Assembly: GCF_902459775.1 (NCBI RefSeq)
Contig: NZ_CABPSQ010000003.1
Span: 248,001-312,000 of the forward strand
Direction of reading: 5' to 3'
Length of the DNA: 64,000 bases
From: Pandoraea captiosa
GTDB taxonomy: Bacteria; Pseudomonadota; Gammaproteobacteria; Burkholderiales; Burkholderiaceae
The translations under genes and the position numbers were made by a program. The notes beneath the pieces were generated by a model. That model worked only from the letters and a program-made list of their open reading frames with translations. It was not told the DNA's origin and ran no database searches. Positions 8,872-17,852 of the stretch are shown piece by piece; within the stretch, counting starts at the first letter, position 1, and each line of letters opens with the position of its first letter.

Positions 8872-11595
8872 TCACGCCGACGCCAGAAACCCTTGCGACA
8901 AGCCGTTGGCGCGCGCGTCGCACCACTCCGGGTGAGCCCGCGGGTCGGTCCATACCAGCAAATGCAGCGCGGCAAGGGCGCGCGGGTCGTTGAGCAATTC
9001 CCACTTTTGCGTGTTGCTCAGCTTGGTCGGCCCTCTGAGCAGGGCAGTTTCCACACGACCGGCGCGCACCGCGTCGCGCTTCGCATCGTCGAGCGTCGGC
9101 TTCACGCTCGATGCGATCAGCGCGTTGGCCATCGGATCGACCACGGCATCGACGAAATCGACATGCTTGCCCGTCTCGCTGGTGTACTTCTCGGTCATGC
9201 GCAACTCCTTCGGCGGCCACGATTCCTCGGGGATGAGGAACAAACGGGCACGCTTCAGACCACGGCCGAGCGAGACGCGGCTGGAAAACACCGACACCGG
9301 AATCGAGATCATCATCGACCCGACGATCGGCATCAGCCACCAGATGAAGTCCGGATTGAGCCAGTAGACGACGCCGCCCCAGCCCATGCCGATCAGCGTT
9401 TGCAGTCCGTGGCGGCGAATCGCTTCGCCCCAATGCGTCTGCGCATCCTCGCGCGGTGGCGACTTCCACTGGATGGCGATACCGGTAAGCGCGGCCAGCA
9501 CGAACTGCGTGTGAAACAGCATGCGCACCGGCGCCAGCACGGCAGAGAACACCATCTCGATGAACATGCTGAGCGTGACCGCGAACCAGCCGCCGAAGCG
9601 CTTGGCGCCCTTCACCCAGATGAGCAGCACTGCCAGAATCTTCGGCAGGAAGAGCAGCGTGGCCGTGGCCGAGAAGAGCGCCAGTGCGCGCTCCGGGTGC
9701 CACTCCGGCCACACCGGGAACAACTGGCGCGGCGCGGTGAAGTATTCCGGCACGACCAACGTATGCTTGGCCAGCAGGCAGGTCGAGAGAATCAGGAAGA
9801 TGAACCACAGCGGCGCCGACACATACGCCATGGCGCCGGTGACGAACACGGCACGATGCACCGGGTGCATACCTTCCGCGAGGAACAGACGGAAGTTCAT
9901 CAGGTTGCCCTGACACCAGCGACGATCGCGTTTGAGCTCGTCGAGCAGGTTCGGCGGCATCTCTTCATAGCTGCCCGGCAGATCGTAGGCGATCCACACG
10001 CCCCAGCCCGCGCGCCGCATCAGCGCAGCCTCGACGAAGTCATGCGACAGAATCGCACCGGACATGGCCCCCTTGCCCGGCAGCGGCGCGAGCGCGCAGT
10101 GCTCCATGAAGGGCTTCAGACGAATGATGGCGTTGTGGCCCCAGTAGTGCGATTCGCCGAGTTGCCAGTAGTGCAGGCCAGCGGTGAAAAGCGGACCGTA
10201 GACGCGGCCGGCGAACTGTTGCAGACGCGCGTAAAACGTCTCGCGACCGGCCGCGAGCGGCGCCGTCTGAATCAGACCGGCGCTCGGATGCGCTTCCATC
10301 ATGCGCGCGAGCTTGGTCAGGCATTCGCCGCTCATGACGCTGTCCGCGTCGAGCACGATCATGTAGCGATAGTCGCTGCCCCAGCGACGGCAGAAGTCGT
10401 CGAGGTTGCCGCTCTTGCGCTTGACTCGCCGCTGACGACGGCGATAGAAAATGCGACCGAATCCGCCGACCTCGCGGCACAGCGCCTGCCACGCATCGAC
10501 TTCGGCGGTGCAGTTATCCGCTTCGTTGGAGTCGGACAGGATGAAGAAGTCGAAGCGGTCCAGCGAGTCGGTCTTGGCGAGCGATTCGTACGTCGCGCGC
10601 AGGCCGGCGAACACCCGGCCGACGTCTTCATTGCAGATCGGCATGACGATGGCGGTACGCGCGTCGGGTGCGATAGGCGCGTCGCCCGCCGCCATCTTCG
10701 AGATCATGTGACGCTCGCCGCCGACGAGCAGGACGAAGAAACCGAAGATGGCCGTCCAGAATCCCGCCGAGACCCAGCCGAAAAGCAGCACAAACAGCAC
10801 CAGCACGGCAAATTCGAGCGGATCGGCGCCGTGATACGGCAACACCGACGCCATGAAATGCGTGGCGAGCGCCGTTTGCGCGATCATCAGGGCGAGCAAC
10901 ATCCAGCGGCGACGGCGTCCCGCCTGCGACCATTTGCCCTTGGGATCGGGCGCGTCGCGCACGAGCGGATCGGGGTCCTTGCGGCCCGTGAGCTTGCGCC
11001 ACAGGCGCGCGAGCGGATTGAGCGACCACGGACGTGGGATGAGCGACGTGCGGCGCACCGGCGGCGCGACGCGCAACGTCTGCACCCCGCGCACCTCGTC
11101 CAGCCCGGCCGCAGCGGCCAGCGAGCCGCCCTCGGTGAGCGCAAGGCGCACCGGTTGCGACGCGAGCACGGCGTCGCTGTCGGACTCGATCTCGGCAAGG
11201 TCATGGGCGTGCCACGCCGCCGTCGCCACCGCAGTGGCCACACCGGCGCTTTCGGTTTGCCCATGCGCGGCACCGGCAGCCGCGTTTGCAACGTCAGCGG
11301 CGTCAGCGGCGTCAGCGGCGTCAGCGGCGTCAGCGGCGTCAGCGGCATCATCGGCGGAAGCGACCGCCGCCGGGACTTCGCCTGCGGACGACGCGCCCTC
11401 GCCAGCGACGTTCGTCACGCGCGCGAGCAGACGCTGCAAGCGTGTGAGGACGTCGAGCGAATCGCCGCCGTCACGCTTGGCTTGCGCGAGCAGGGCGCGA
11501 CGCTTCTCGGCGGGCAGAGGCAGCCGGTCGACGTACAACTCGTCGACCGGAATATCGGAGCGCTCGCTCACTCGGGGGGTAACAGGTAGCTCCAC
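8872..11595 (-). CDS. opgH: Osmoregulated periplasmic glucan glucosyltransferase OpgH
   Basis: A 907-residue inner-membrane family-2 glycosyltransferase that polymerises glucose from UDP-glucose for periplasmic glucans. Landmarks: [18 protein letters not shown] opening the GT2 domain, LDADSVMSG as the DxD region, [15 protein letters not shown], and the acceptor motif DRRWCQGN; several membrane segments flank them. It is longer than E. coli OpgH (about 850), mainly because of an Ala/Asp-rich N-terminal segment encoded by a 9-bp tandem repeat. Its ATG overlaps the end of opgG by 28 nt, so the two are translationally coupled. Confidence 0.96.
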   Translation of the reverse strand: MELPVTPRVSERSDIPVDELYVDRLPLPAEKRRALLAQAKRDGGDSLDVLTRLQRLLARVTNVAGEGASSAGEVPAAVASADDAADAADAADAADAADAADVANAAAGAAHGQTESAGVATAVATAAWHAHDLAEIESDSDAVLASQPVRLALTEGGSLAAAAGLDEVRGVQTLRVAPPVRRTSLIPRPWSLNPLARLWRKLTGRKDPDPLVRDAPDPKGKWSQAGRRRRWMLLALMIAQTALATHFMASVLPYHGADPLEFAVLVLFVLLFGWVSAGFWTAIFGFFVLLVGGERHMISKMAAGDAPIAPDARTAIVMPICNEDVGRVFAGLRATYESLAKTDSLDRFDFFILSDSNEADNCTAEVDAWQALCREVGGFGRIFYRRRQRRVKRKSGNLDDFCRRWGSDYRYMIVLDADSVMSGECLTKLARMMEAHPSAGLIQTAPLAAGRETFYARLQQFAGRVYGPLFTAGLHYWQLGESHYWGHNAIIRLKPFMEHCALAPLPGKGAMSGAILSHDFVEAALMRRAGWGVWIAYDLPGSYEEMPPNLLDELKRDRRWCQGNLMNFRLFLAEGMHPVHRAVFVTGAMAYVSAPLWFIFLILSTCLLAKHTLVVPEYFTAPRQLFPVWPEWHPERALALFSATATLLFLPKILAVLLIWVKGAKRFGGWFAVTLSMFIEMVFSAVLAPVRMLFHTQFVLAALTGIAIQWKSPPREDAQTHWGEAIRRHGLQTLIGMGWGGVVYWLNPDFIWWLMPIVGSMMISIPVSVFSSRVSLGRGLKRARLFLIPEESWPPKELRMTEKYTSETGKHVDFVDAVVDPMANALIASSVKPTLDDAKRDAVRAGRVETALLRGPTKLSNTQKWELLNDPRALAALHLLVWTDPRAHPEWCDARANGLSQGFLASA
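11293..11346. repeat. 9-bp tandem repeat inside opgH
   Basis: Six perfect copies of GTCAGCGGC (plus strand), then degenerate copies, encode an Asp-Ala-Ala repeat in the N-terminal cytoplasmic linker of OpgH. Gain or loss of units keeps frame. Confidence 0.93.
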
Positions 11596-13139
11596 GTTTC
11601 GGATAGGGTGTTACTGCCGTTGCGCAGGTAAGCGCGCATTTCGACGGGTTTCTCGGAATCGAGGCGGCGCATGCGAAGCATGACGCGATAGCCTCCCGTG
11701 ACGTCATTGCGCTGCGTCTGCACTTCGAGGATCTTGCCGTTGCCGTCGATGGACACATTGCCGTCGACCTTGGCATCGTCCGGCAGCTTCTTGAGCGCCG
11801 GGCCCTCGAAGTCGAGCGCGAACAGCAGACTGTCGTCTGGTTTTCCCCGGTAGCCGTGCCCCCGGCGGCTCTGCGTCACCCACGCCAGCGGCGGGCGCTT
11901 CTCGTTATCCTTTTGCCACGTCAGACGATACTCAAGCGAATAGGCTTCCTTGGGCTTGGGCGGCGCATCGGGCACCCAGTAGGCGACGATGTTGTCGTTC
12001 GTTTCATCCGGCGTGGGAATTTGTACCAACTCTACGCGGCCTTGTCCCCATTTGCCCTTCGGTTCGACCCAGGCGCTCGGACGTAACTCATAATGGTCCT
12101 CAAGGTCCTGGTAGTTACTGAAGTCGCGATCACGCTGCACCAGCCCGAAACCGCCCGGGTTGGACAACGAGAAGGACGACACCAGCAGACGCTTGGGATT
12201 GACGAGCGGGCGCCAGATCCATTCGCCGGTGCCGGACTGAATGGACAGGCCGTCGGAGTCATGCACTTCGGGGCGATAGTCGGGCACGGATGCCGGCTGA
12301 TTTTCGCCAAAGAAGAACATGCTGGTGAGCGGCGCAATCCCGAGCTTGGTGACGTTCTCGCGCAGGAACAATTCGGATTTCACGTCGACGGTGGTGTCGA
12401 CACCCGGGCGCAGCGTGAAGCGGTACGCCCCGGTCGCGCGCGGCGAATCGAGCAGTGCGTAGATGATGAGTTCTTTGGCGCCGGGCGCGGGACGCTGGAT
12501 CCAGAATTCGGTGAAGCGCGGAAATTCTTCGCCCGAGTTCAGCGCCGTGTCGAGCGCCAGGCCGCGAGCGGACAGGCCGTAGGTCTGGTTCTTGCCCAGC
12601 GCGCGGAAATAGCTCGCGCCGAGGAAGACCATGACTTCGTCCTTGTACTTCGGTGTGTTGACCGGGAAGTGGATGCGGAACCCCGCGAAGCCGAGGCCGC
12701 GCAGTTGCTTCGGATCGACCTTGATCGCGCCGAAGTCGAACATGTCGGGGCTGTAGCGGATTTCACGTACGCTGTTGCCCGCGAGTTCGTTGATCTTCAC
12801 GGGACGGTCGTAGTACGAGCCTTCGTGGAAGAACATCAGCTCGAACGGCAGCTTTTGCGAACGCCACAGCGCCTTGTCGGGCTTGAAGCGGATGTTGCGG
12901 TAGCGGTCGTACGTGAGGTTCTGAAGCTCCTTGGGGAGGTTCGGATCCTTGGGCTTGTAGCGGCTGTTCGCGAGCGTGCGGGCCTGTTTGGCAACGTCGT
13001 CGAGCGAGAAAGCATGCGCCGCCCCCGAGACGAGCGCGCAGACACTGAGCGCGCTGGCGATCGCTACGCGCAGGGCACGGTGGGAAATCATGCGGTAAAC
13101 GGCGTTGGGCAGGAAATCCATCGGCAGTGGAAAGGGCAT
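11568..13139 (-). CDS. opgG: Periplasmic glucan biosynthesis protein OpgG
   Basis: Up to 523 residues with an N-terminal signal peptide (hydrophobic core [19 protein letters not shown], predicted cleavage AHA|FS) followed by [19 protein letters not shown], the characteristic opening of mature OpgG. The protein acts in the periplasm on nascent beta-glucans made by OpgH, probably adding branches or helping release. First gene of opgGH, overlapping opgH by 28 nt. The ATG at 13139 is the earliest; ATGs at 13121 or 13091 are also possible, and 13091 gives the tightest signal peptide. A promoter lies 37-70 nt upstream. Confidence 0.95.
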   Translation of the reverse strand: MPFPLPMDFLPNAVYRMISHRALRVAIASALSVCALVSGAAHAFSLDDVAKQARTLANSRYKPKDPNLPKELQNLTYDRYRNIRFKPDKALWRSQKLPFELMFFHEGSYYDRPVKINELAGNSVREIRYSPDMFDFGAIKVDPKQLRGLGFAGFRIHFPVNTPKYKDEVMVFLGASYFRALGKNQTYGLSARGLALDTALNSGEEFPRFTEFWIQRPAPGAKELIIYALLDSPRATGAYRFTLRPGVDTTVDVKSELFLRENVTKLGIAPLTSMFFFGENQPASVPDYRPEVHDSDGLSIQSGTGEWIWRPLVNPKRLLVSSFSLSNPGGFGLVQRDRDFSNYQDLEDHYELRPSAWVEPKGKWGQGRVELVQIPTPDETNDNIVAYWVPDAPPKPKEAYSLEYRLTWQKDNEKRPPLAWVTQSRRGHGYRGKPDDSLLFALDFEGPALKKLPDDAKVDGNVSIDGNGKILEVQTQRNDVTGGYRVMLRMRRLDSEKPVEMRAYLRNGSNTLSETWSYLLPPE

Positions 13140-13182
13140 GTAACGCGCGTGCCGACCGTAGCCAGCGTGCGCCGAACGCGCA

Positions 13183-13211
13183 ATTTTACCCGTTCATTCA
13201 CCGATTGACTA
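13183..13211 (-). promoter_or_regulatory. Candidate sigma-70 promoter of opgGH
   Basis: On the minus strand, -35 TAGTCA (13211-13206) and -10 TAAAAT (13188-13183) are 17 bp apart. The start point would be near 13176, about 37 nt before the first opgG ATG. It is the best-matching pair in the region. Confidence 0.5.
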
Positions 13212-13287
13212 AAGATGCATCGGCAAAACCTTCGAAGCGGGCACTCACATTACCTCAATCGTCTGCTGTGACGGCGGTTCCGGCGAC

Positions 13288-13326
13288 TCACAAATTTGTG
13301 ACTATTTGTGACCAATGGACCATTGG
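13288..13326. promoter_or_regulatory. Two adjacent perfect palindromes upstream of opgGH
   Basis: TCACAAATTTGTGA (13288-13301) is a perfect 14-bp palindrome, followed by another TTTGTGA half at 13305. CCAATGGACCATTGG (13312-13326) is a second palindrome with one central base. They lie 77-143 bp upstream of the opgGH -35 box, and the DNA is AT-rich compared with its surroundings. They look like binding sites for two dimeric regulators; no protein can be assigned. Confidence 0.55.
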
Positions 13327-13394
13327 AAAGGATTTCGTCGCCTTTTCTGCCAATTTATCCCCGGTTTTTCGCAAATTTCACCGCTAGCTTCACA

Positions 13395-13466
13395 GCTTAC
13401 TTCGCCGCTTACTTCGCCGCTTACTTCACCGCTTACTTCACCGCTTACTTCACCGCTTACCTCCCC
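13395..13466. repeat. 12-bp tandem repeat, six units
   Basis: Six copies of GCTTACTTCRCC (two with G, three with A, the last degenerate) end at the stop codon of the adjacent LysE-type gene. The unit length is a multiple of three and the frame stays open through it on the minus strand, so a stop-codon mutation would extend the exporter by a Gly-Glu-Val-Ser repeat. Confidence 0.93.
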
Positions 13467-14116
13467 TATCGGCTGGCCATCGCGAGCAATCCGCCCAGCG
13501 TCATCAGCGCGCCGCCGATCGTGCGCCTGACCAGTTGCTGCTGCCTGACCATGGCCGCGCGCATCCATCCGGCCGAGAAACCCAGCGCCACCAGGCTGAA
13601 CCATGCCCAATGCGCGAACGACATGAACGCGCCGTAGGCCAGTCCCAGCCCCCATCCCGTGCCCGGGTGCACAACCTGCGTGAAGGTACTCACCACGAAC
13701 AGCGTGCACTTCGGGTTCAATGCGTTGGTCAGAAAGCCGGTGCGCAGCGCCTGCATCGCCTCGCGCCATTGGGATTCGCCGGCGGCCCCCTCGCCCAGTG
13801 ACTTCGCGGCGCGGTCCTGGGTCACGTCCACCACCGGCGACCGGTCCCGAAGCGTGCGCCAGCCGATGTACATCAGATACGCGGCGCCGATCCACTTGAT
13901 GCCGGTAAACAGCCACGGCACCTGCACGATCAGCAACCCCACGCCCACCAGGGTGTATGCCACATGCACCTGCACGCCCGCCGCAATGCCCAGCGCGGCC
14001 CATAACCCCGCCCGCCTGCCGTGACGCCAGCTCTCGCGCGTCACCATGGCGAAATCGGCGCCCGGGCTGATCACCGCGAGCACGGTGATGGTCATGACCG
14101 CCAACATCTCTTGCAT
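13466..14116 (-). CDS. LysE family exporter
   Basis: A 216-residue, six-helix inner-membrane exporter of the LysE/RhtB family; the start MQEMLAVMTITVLAVISPGA is the family signature (SPGADF). The substrate is unknown. It is divergent from a LysR regulator starting about 100 bp away, the same arrangement as the classical lysE-lysG and argO-argP pairs, so substrate-induced export is a reasonable inference. The other LysE-type gene in this window is a separate paralogue. Confidence 0.9.
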   Translation of the reverse strand: MQEMLAVMTITVLAVISPGADFAMVTRESWRHGRRAGLWAALGIAAGVQVHVAYTLVGVGLLIVQVPWLFTGIKWIGAAYLMYIGWRTLRDRSPVVDVTQDRAAKSLGEGAAGESQWREAMQALRTGFLTNALNPKCTLFVVSTFTQVVHPGTGWGLGLAYGAFMSFAHWAWFSLVALGFSAGWMRAAMVRQQQLVRRTIGGALMTLGGLLAMASR

Positions 14117-14200
14117 GATGAATTCTCACAGATTCGTTTCCGGAGACACATTCTCCGTAAGGATCTACCGCAAGAAAAACGATGTTTTCGACCTTTCATC

Positions 14201-14217
14201 CGTGATAATTTCTCACG
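14201..14217. promoter_or_regulatory. Inverted repeat next to the LysR start
   Basis: CGTGATAATTTCTCACG (5-bp arms) ends one base before the LysR ATG. A similar sequence (GATGAATTCTCAC) lies beside the LysE start at 14117-14129, and GGAGA..TCTCC at 14141-14156. They may be binding sites for the adjacent regulator. Confidence 0.35.
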
Positions 14218-14218
14218 T

Positions 14219-15136
14219 ATGAAGCGCCCCCTGCCCCTGAACGCCCTGCACGTCTTCGACGTCGCCGCCAGCGAACTCAGCTTCGCGCGTGCCGCCGAGC
14301 GCCTGTTCGTCACGCATGGCGCCGTCAGCCGCCAGATTCGAACGCTCGAACTCGCGCTTGGGCTGCCCCTGTTCGAGCGCCGCAATCGCGCCGTCTTTCT
14401 CACCCCCGCCGGCGTTCGACTTCACGCGACCACGCGACAGATGTTCGAGCACCTCGCCACAACCGTGGCGAGCCTCCAGCCGCTCGCCACCTCGACCGCC
14501 CTCGTCGTCTCCTGCGAACCCACCCTCGCCATGCGATGGCTCATCCCGCGGCTGGGCGCCTTCGCGCAGGCACATCCCGACATCGCACTGCACCTGCACT
14601 CTGCGGGCGGGCCGCTCGACTTCGAAAGCACGCGGGTCGACGTCGCGATCCGACGCAACGACTTTTTCTGGGGGCATTCGCTCTCGGCCGAACCGCTGGC
14701 GGACGAATGGATCGGCCCCGTCGGTCTTCCCAACGTCTTCGACGCCCCTCGCCTGTCCCGGCTGAACACGCGTACGCGCCCTCATGCATGGCAAGACTGG
14801 CAGCGCGCGATGCAGACGAACGCGCAATCGCCTTCGGTGTTGGCGCAGCCCGCCCTGGACATCGGCGCGACCACACCGCCGTTCGAGCACTTCTATCTGA
14901 GCTTGCAAGCGGCGGGGGCCGGACTTGGTGCGGCGATCGGATCGGTCTACATGGTGTGCGACGAGTTGCGCGCCGGGCGTCTCGTGGCGCCCTACGGATT
15001 CCTGCGCGACGGTTCAGGCTATGTCGCACTGTCGCGCGAGCCGTTCGCCGCGAATCCGGCGAAGCAGGCATTGCTGGAATGGCTGCGCCACGCGCTGGCC
15101 GAGGCAGCCGCGCCGTGGATCGTCAATCCGCATTGA
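14219..15136 (+). CDS. LysR-type regulator (GcvA/AmpR-like)
   Basis: A 305-residue LysR regulator. The N-terminal domain LPLNALHVFDVAASELSFAR with THGAVSRQIRTLE is of the GcvA/AmpR subtype. The ATG at 14219 has no clear Shine-Dalgarno and lies next to an inverted repeat, so operator binding could also block translation initiation. It is divergent from the LysE exporter, its likely target, and convergent with the MATE gene. Confidence 0.88.
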   Translation: MKRPLPLNALHVFDVAASELSFARAAERLFVTHGAVSRQIRTLELALGLPLFERRNRAVFLTPAGVRLHATTRQMFEHLATTVASLQPLATSTALVVSCEPTLAMRWLIPRLGAFAQAHPDIALHLHSAGGPLDFESTRVDVAIRRNDFFWGHSLSAEPLADEWIGPVGLPNVFDAPRLSRLNTRTRPHAWQDWQRAMQTNAQSPSVLAQPALDIGATTPPFEHFYLSLQAAGAGLGAAIGSVYMVCDELRAGRLVAPYGFLRDGSGYVALSREPFAANPAKQALLEWLRHALAEAAAPWIVNPH

Positions 15137-15160
15137 GATAGAGGGAGTGGAGGACGGCGA

Positions 15161-16642
15161 TCACGCCCGGGGCTCGTCGCGAGAGCTACTCGTGGGCGGC
15201 GCCGATGGCGGCAGAGGGACCGGTGCCGGTCCTGCGGCGGCGCTCGCGGCGTCTTCGGTCTGCGCCACTGCGGGCGGGCCCTTCGGCAGCATGCGCACAC
15301 CGCGCCAGTTGCCCCACTTGTAGTACGCAAGCGCCATGACGAGCGATACGGCGAACCCCAGCGGGAAGCTCCACCAGATCGCTTCGGCTCCCCAGGTTTT
15401 CTGCATCTGCCACGCAAACGGCAGCCGGATCACCCACTGCGAGACGAACAGAATGACGAGCGGCGCCGTGACCGCGCCCGTTGCGCGCACCACACCGAAC
15501 AACACGATGGTCACGCCGAACAGCACGAACGACCATGCGACGACCGCATTGATGTGCTTTGCCACCGAAATGGCATAGCCATCGCCTGGCAGGAACGCGT
15601 TCATGAACTGCTTGTTGAACAACAGAATGGCGATGACCAGCGCGCCGGTCATTACGAAGTTCAGCCCGACGCCTACGCGCCCGATCTTCGAGACGCGGTC
15701 CCACAGTCCCGCGCCGACGTTCTGCGCCGTCATGGACGACACGCCTGCGCCAATGGCCAGCGCCGGCATCTGCACATACGTCCACAATTGCGACGCCACG
15801 CCATAAGCCGCCGTCGTCTGCGAGCCGTAGCCGTTGACGAAGCCCATCATGACCATCGCAGACGACGAGATCACGACCATCTGCAACCCCATCGGCAAGC
15901 CCTTCACAACGATCAGCCGCAACAGCCCCATGTCGATGCGCAGATACTTCCAGTCCTTGCGTTGCAGCCATAGCGGGTCACGACGTCGATACAACGTGTA
16001 CATGAGCGCGGCGAGGCTCAGTGTTTGCGCGATGAGCGTGGCCCCCGCCGACCCGGCGATACCGAACGGCGGAATCGGTCCCCAGCCGAAGATGAGCAGC
16101 GGGTTGAGTGCGACGTCGAGCCCCACCGAGAGCAGCATGAAGCGAAACGGCGTGCGCGCATCGCCCGCGCCGCGCAAGGCCATCATGACGAAGTTGTAGA
16201 AATACATGACCGGCAACGCCACGAAGATGATGCGCAGATACGCGATGGCGAACTCGCGCGCGTCGGTCGGCGTGCCGAGCGCCTGGAGCAACTCCGGCGT
16301 GAAGACATAGCCGAATGCGGAGACGGCCACCGACATCAGGATGAAGAACGTTGCGCTCGTGCCGACGATACGCCGCGTGAGCACCGGGTTCTTCGCGCCG
16401 ATGGACTGGCCGATGAGAATGGTGTTGGCCATGCTGATGCCAAACACGACACCAAGCAGGAAGAACAGCAGGATGTTGGCGTTAGACGCCGCAGTGAGCG
16501 CCGACTCGCCCAGATAATGGCCGATCCACATGGCGTTGATCGACGCATTGAGCGACTGAAGCACATTGCTGCCAAGCACCGGCAGCGAAAACCAGAACAA
16601 GGTTTTGCCGATGGGGCCGCGCGTAAGGTCCTTTTCGGCCAT
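15161..16642 (-). CDS. MATE family efflux transporter
   Basis: A 493-residue protein with about twelve membrane segments in two homologous halves (TRGPIGKTLFWFSLPVLGSN at the start; VKGLPMGLQMVVISSSAM opening the second half), typical of NorM/DinF-type MATE pumps that exchange Na+ or H+ for cationic drugs. It ends in a Pro/Ala/Ser-rich cytoplasmic tail. The ATG at 16642 is 8 nt past the stop of the upstream alpha/beta hydrolase gene, so they form a tight two-gene operon. Confidence 0.9.
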   Translation of the reverse strand: MAEKDLTRGPIGKTLFWFSLPVLGSNVLQSLNASINAMWIGHYLGESALTAASNANILLFFLLGVVFGISMANTILIGQSIGAKNPVLTRRIVGTSATFFILMSVAVSAFGYVFTPELLQALGTPTDAREFAIAYLRIIFVALPVMYFYNFVMMALRGAGDARTPFRFMLLSVGLDVALNPLLIFGWGPIPPFGIAGSAGATLIAQTLSLAALMYTLYRRRDPLWLQRKDWKYLRIDMGLLRLIVVKGLPMGLQMVVISSSAMVMMGFVNGYGSQTTAAYGVASQLWTYVQMPALAIGAGVSSMTAQNVGAGLWDRVSKIGRVGVGLNFVMTGALVIAILLFNKQFMNAFLPGDGYAISVAKHINAVVAWSFVLFGVTIVLFGVVRATGAVTAPLVILFVSQWVIRLPFAWQMQKTWGAEAIWWSFPLGFAVSLVMALAYYKWGNWRGVRMLPKGPPAVAQTEDAASAAAGPAPVPLPPSAPPTSSSRDEPRA

Positions 16643-16650
16643 GGTCTGCC

Positions 16651-17670
16651 TTATTTCGCGTCGAACTTCACGCCGGTGGCGGGCGTCGGCACCGTGCATC
16701 GATGTCCGCGTAAGTTGTCGAGAAAGCGCTGGATCAGCGGCAGCACCTTGGCCTCGATTTCGCCATGGCCATAGCCGAACCCCGCAAAGTTGAAATGCGT
16801 CGCCCCGTCGACGACCGCCAGCCAGTGACAGCCGGGGGGCATGTCGGCGAACGGCTCGGTGCGCGTCTGCCATTTGCCGTCGAGCGGTTCGTCGCGCGTG
16901 CCCGTCACGAGCAGCACGGGCTTATGGATGTCATGCCATGCCCCGGCCGGGAAAATCGATCCTTTGCCCTGCGGGGACAGCGCGATATAGCCGTCGAAGC
17001 GGTCGTCGCCGTCGAGGCCGAGTTTGTTCTTGGCGCCCGCCTCGATCATCACGGTGACCGCCCCCATGGAATGCCCGGCGAGCACCGCCGGCCCCGAGCG
17101 ACATTGCGCCCTCGCCCAATGCAGGGCCGCGCCGGTATCTTCGAGCCGGTCGTCATACGTTTCGGGATCCGTAGTGAGTGCCAGCAAACCGTCTCGCAGT
17201 CCGCCGGTGCGTACCCGCTCGCGCAGCGATTCGCGCCCGCTCTCCTTGTGCGCCATCGTCACCGTGAGCCAGCCGTACTTCGAGAGGGCACGGCCGAGCC
17301 ACGACAGCGCGTCGCGGTCGTCGCCCGCGCCGGGGCTGAGCACGGCCACGCCGTTGCAGGCGGCCGGAGGACGGAAGACATGGAGATTGACGTAGGCGCC
17401 GTCGCTGCGTAATACCCGCTCATCAGCGCCGGTTGCCATGGACGTGTTGCTTGCCTGGGCGGATGCAGAGGGTGCGGAGGATGCAGATCCCGGCGCCGTT
17501 TTGGTCGCCGTTTTGTTCGCAGCTGCCGCGGGCGCCGGCGCCGCGGTGTCGGCTGCGAAAACGTGAGACGAGAACGTCGCGAGCAGGGACGCGCCGACGC
17601 CGCAGGTGCCGAGCGCGACGAGTAACGTCCCGAACGATCGTCCCACGGCCCTGCACGACTTTCCGAGCAT
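16651..17670 (-). CDS. Exported alpha/beta hydrolase
   Basis: A 339-residue alpha/beta-hydrolase with an N-terminal signal sequence (core LLVALGTCGVGASLLATF, likely cut near VFAAD), an Ala/Ser/Thr-rich linker to about residue 75 and the catalytic domain. The nucleophile elbow is GHSMGA and the catalytic His is probably in VDGATHFNF. The fold is of the chlorophyllase/dienelactone-hydrolase type; the substrate is unknown. The ATG at 17670 has a strong AGAGGAG 6 nt upstream. It is operonic with the MATE pump, which could mean modification and export of the same compound. Confidence 0.82.
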   Translation of the reverse strand: MLGKSCRAVGRSFGTLLVALGTCGVGASLLATFSSHVFAADTAAPAPAAAANKTATKTAPGSASSAPSASAQASNTSMATGADERVLRSDGAYVNLHVFRPPAACNGVAVLSPGAGDDRDALSWLGRALSKYGWLTVTMAHKESGRESLRERVRTGGLRDGLLALTTDPETYDDRLEDTGAALHWARAQCRSGPAVLAGHSMGAVTVMIEAGAKNKLGLDGDDRFDGYIALSPQGKGSIFPAGAWHDIHKPVLLVTGTRDEPLDGKWQTRTEPFADMPPGCHWLAVVDGATHFNFAGFGYGHGEIEAKVLPLIQRFLDNLRGHRCTVPTPATGVKFDAK

Positions 17671-17852
17671 CCGTTCTCCTCTGGTATCCGGCAGCGCGCA
17701 GCCAACCTGAGCCCGAACGGGCAAGTCCAAGACTACCGAGGAAACAGGTCAGGCCGGGAGCGAGGGTCTCGCGACGACGCTCCGCTGCGATATCACACGA
17801 TGAGTCATCTTAGCGCGGATTGCGTATCTTGCTCGCAGGAATTTTGCGTCAT

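Larger units (their letters stand above)
13140..13465. other. Intergenic region between opgG and the second LysE-type gene
   Basis: This 326-bp region contains, from left to right, the candidate opgGH promoter, two perfect palindromes and a six-unit 12-bp tandem repeat abutting the LysE stop codon. There is no further gene. Confidence 0.7.

Noticed and set aside
8893-11589. An open frame of about 900 codons on the plus strand opposite opgH
   Set aside because: It is antisense to a clear OpgH protein, shows Arg/His/Gln-rich composition without domains, and is expected in GC-rich coding DNA.
13395-13466. CRISPR array
   Set aside because: Units are head-to-tail 12-bp repeats with no spacers and no cas genes.
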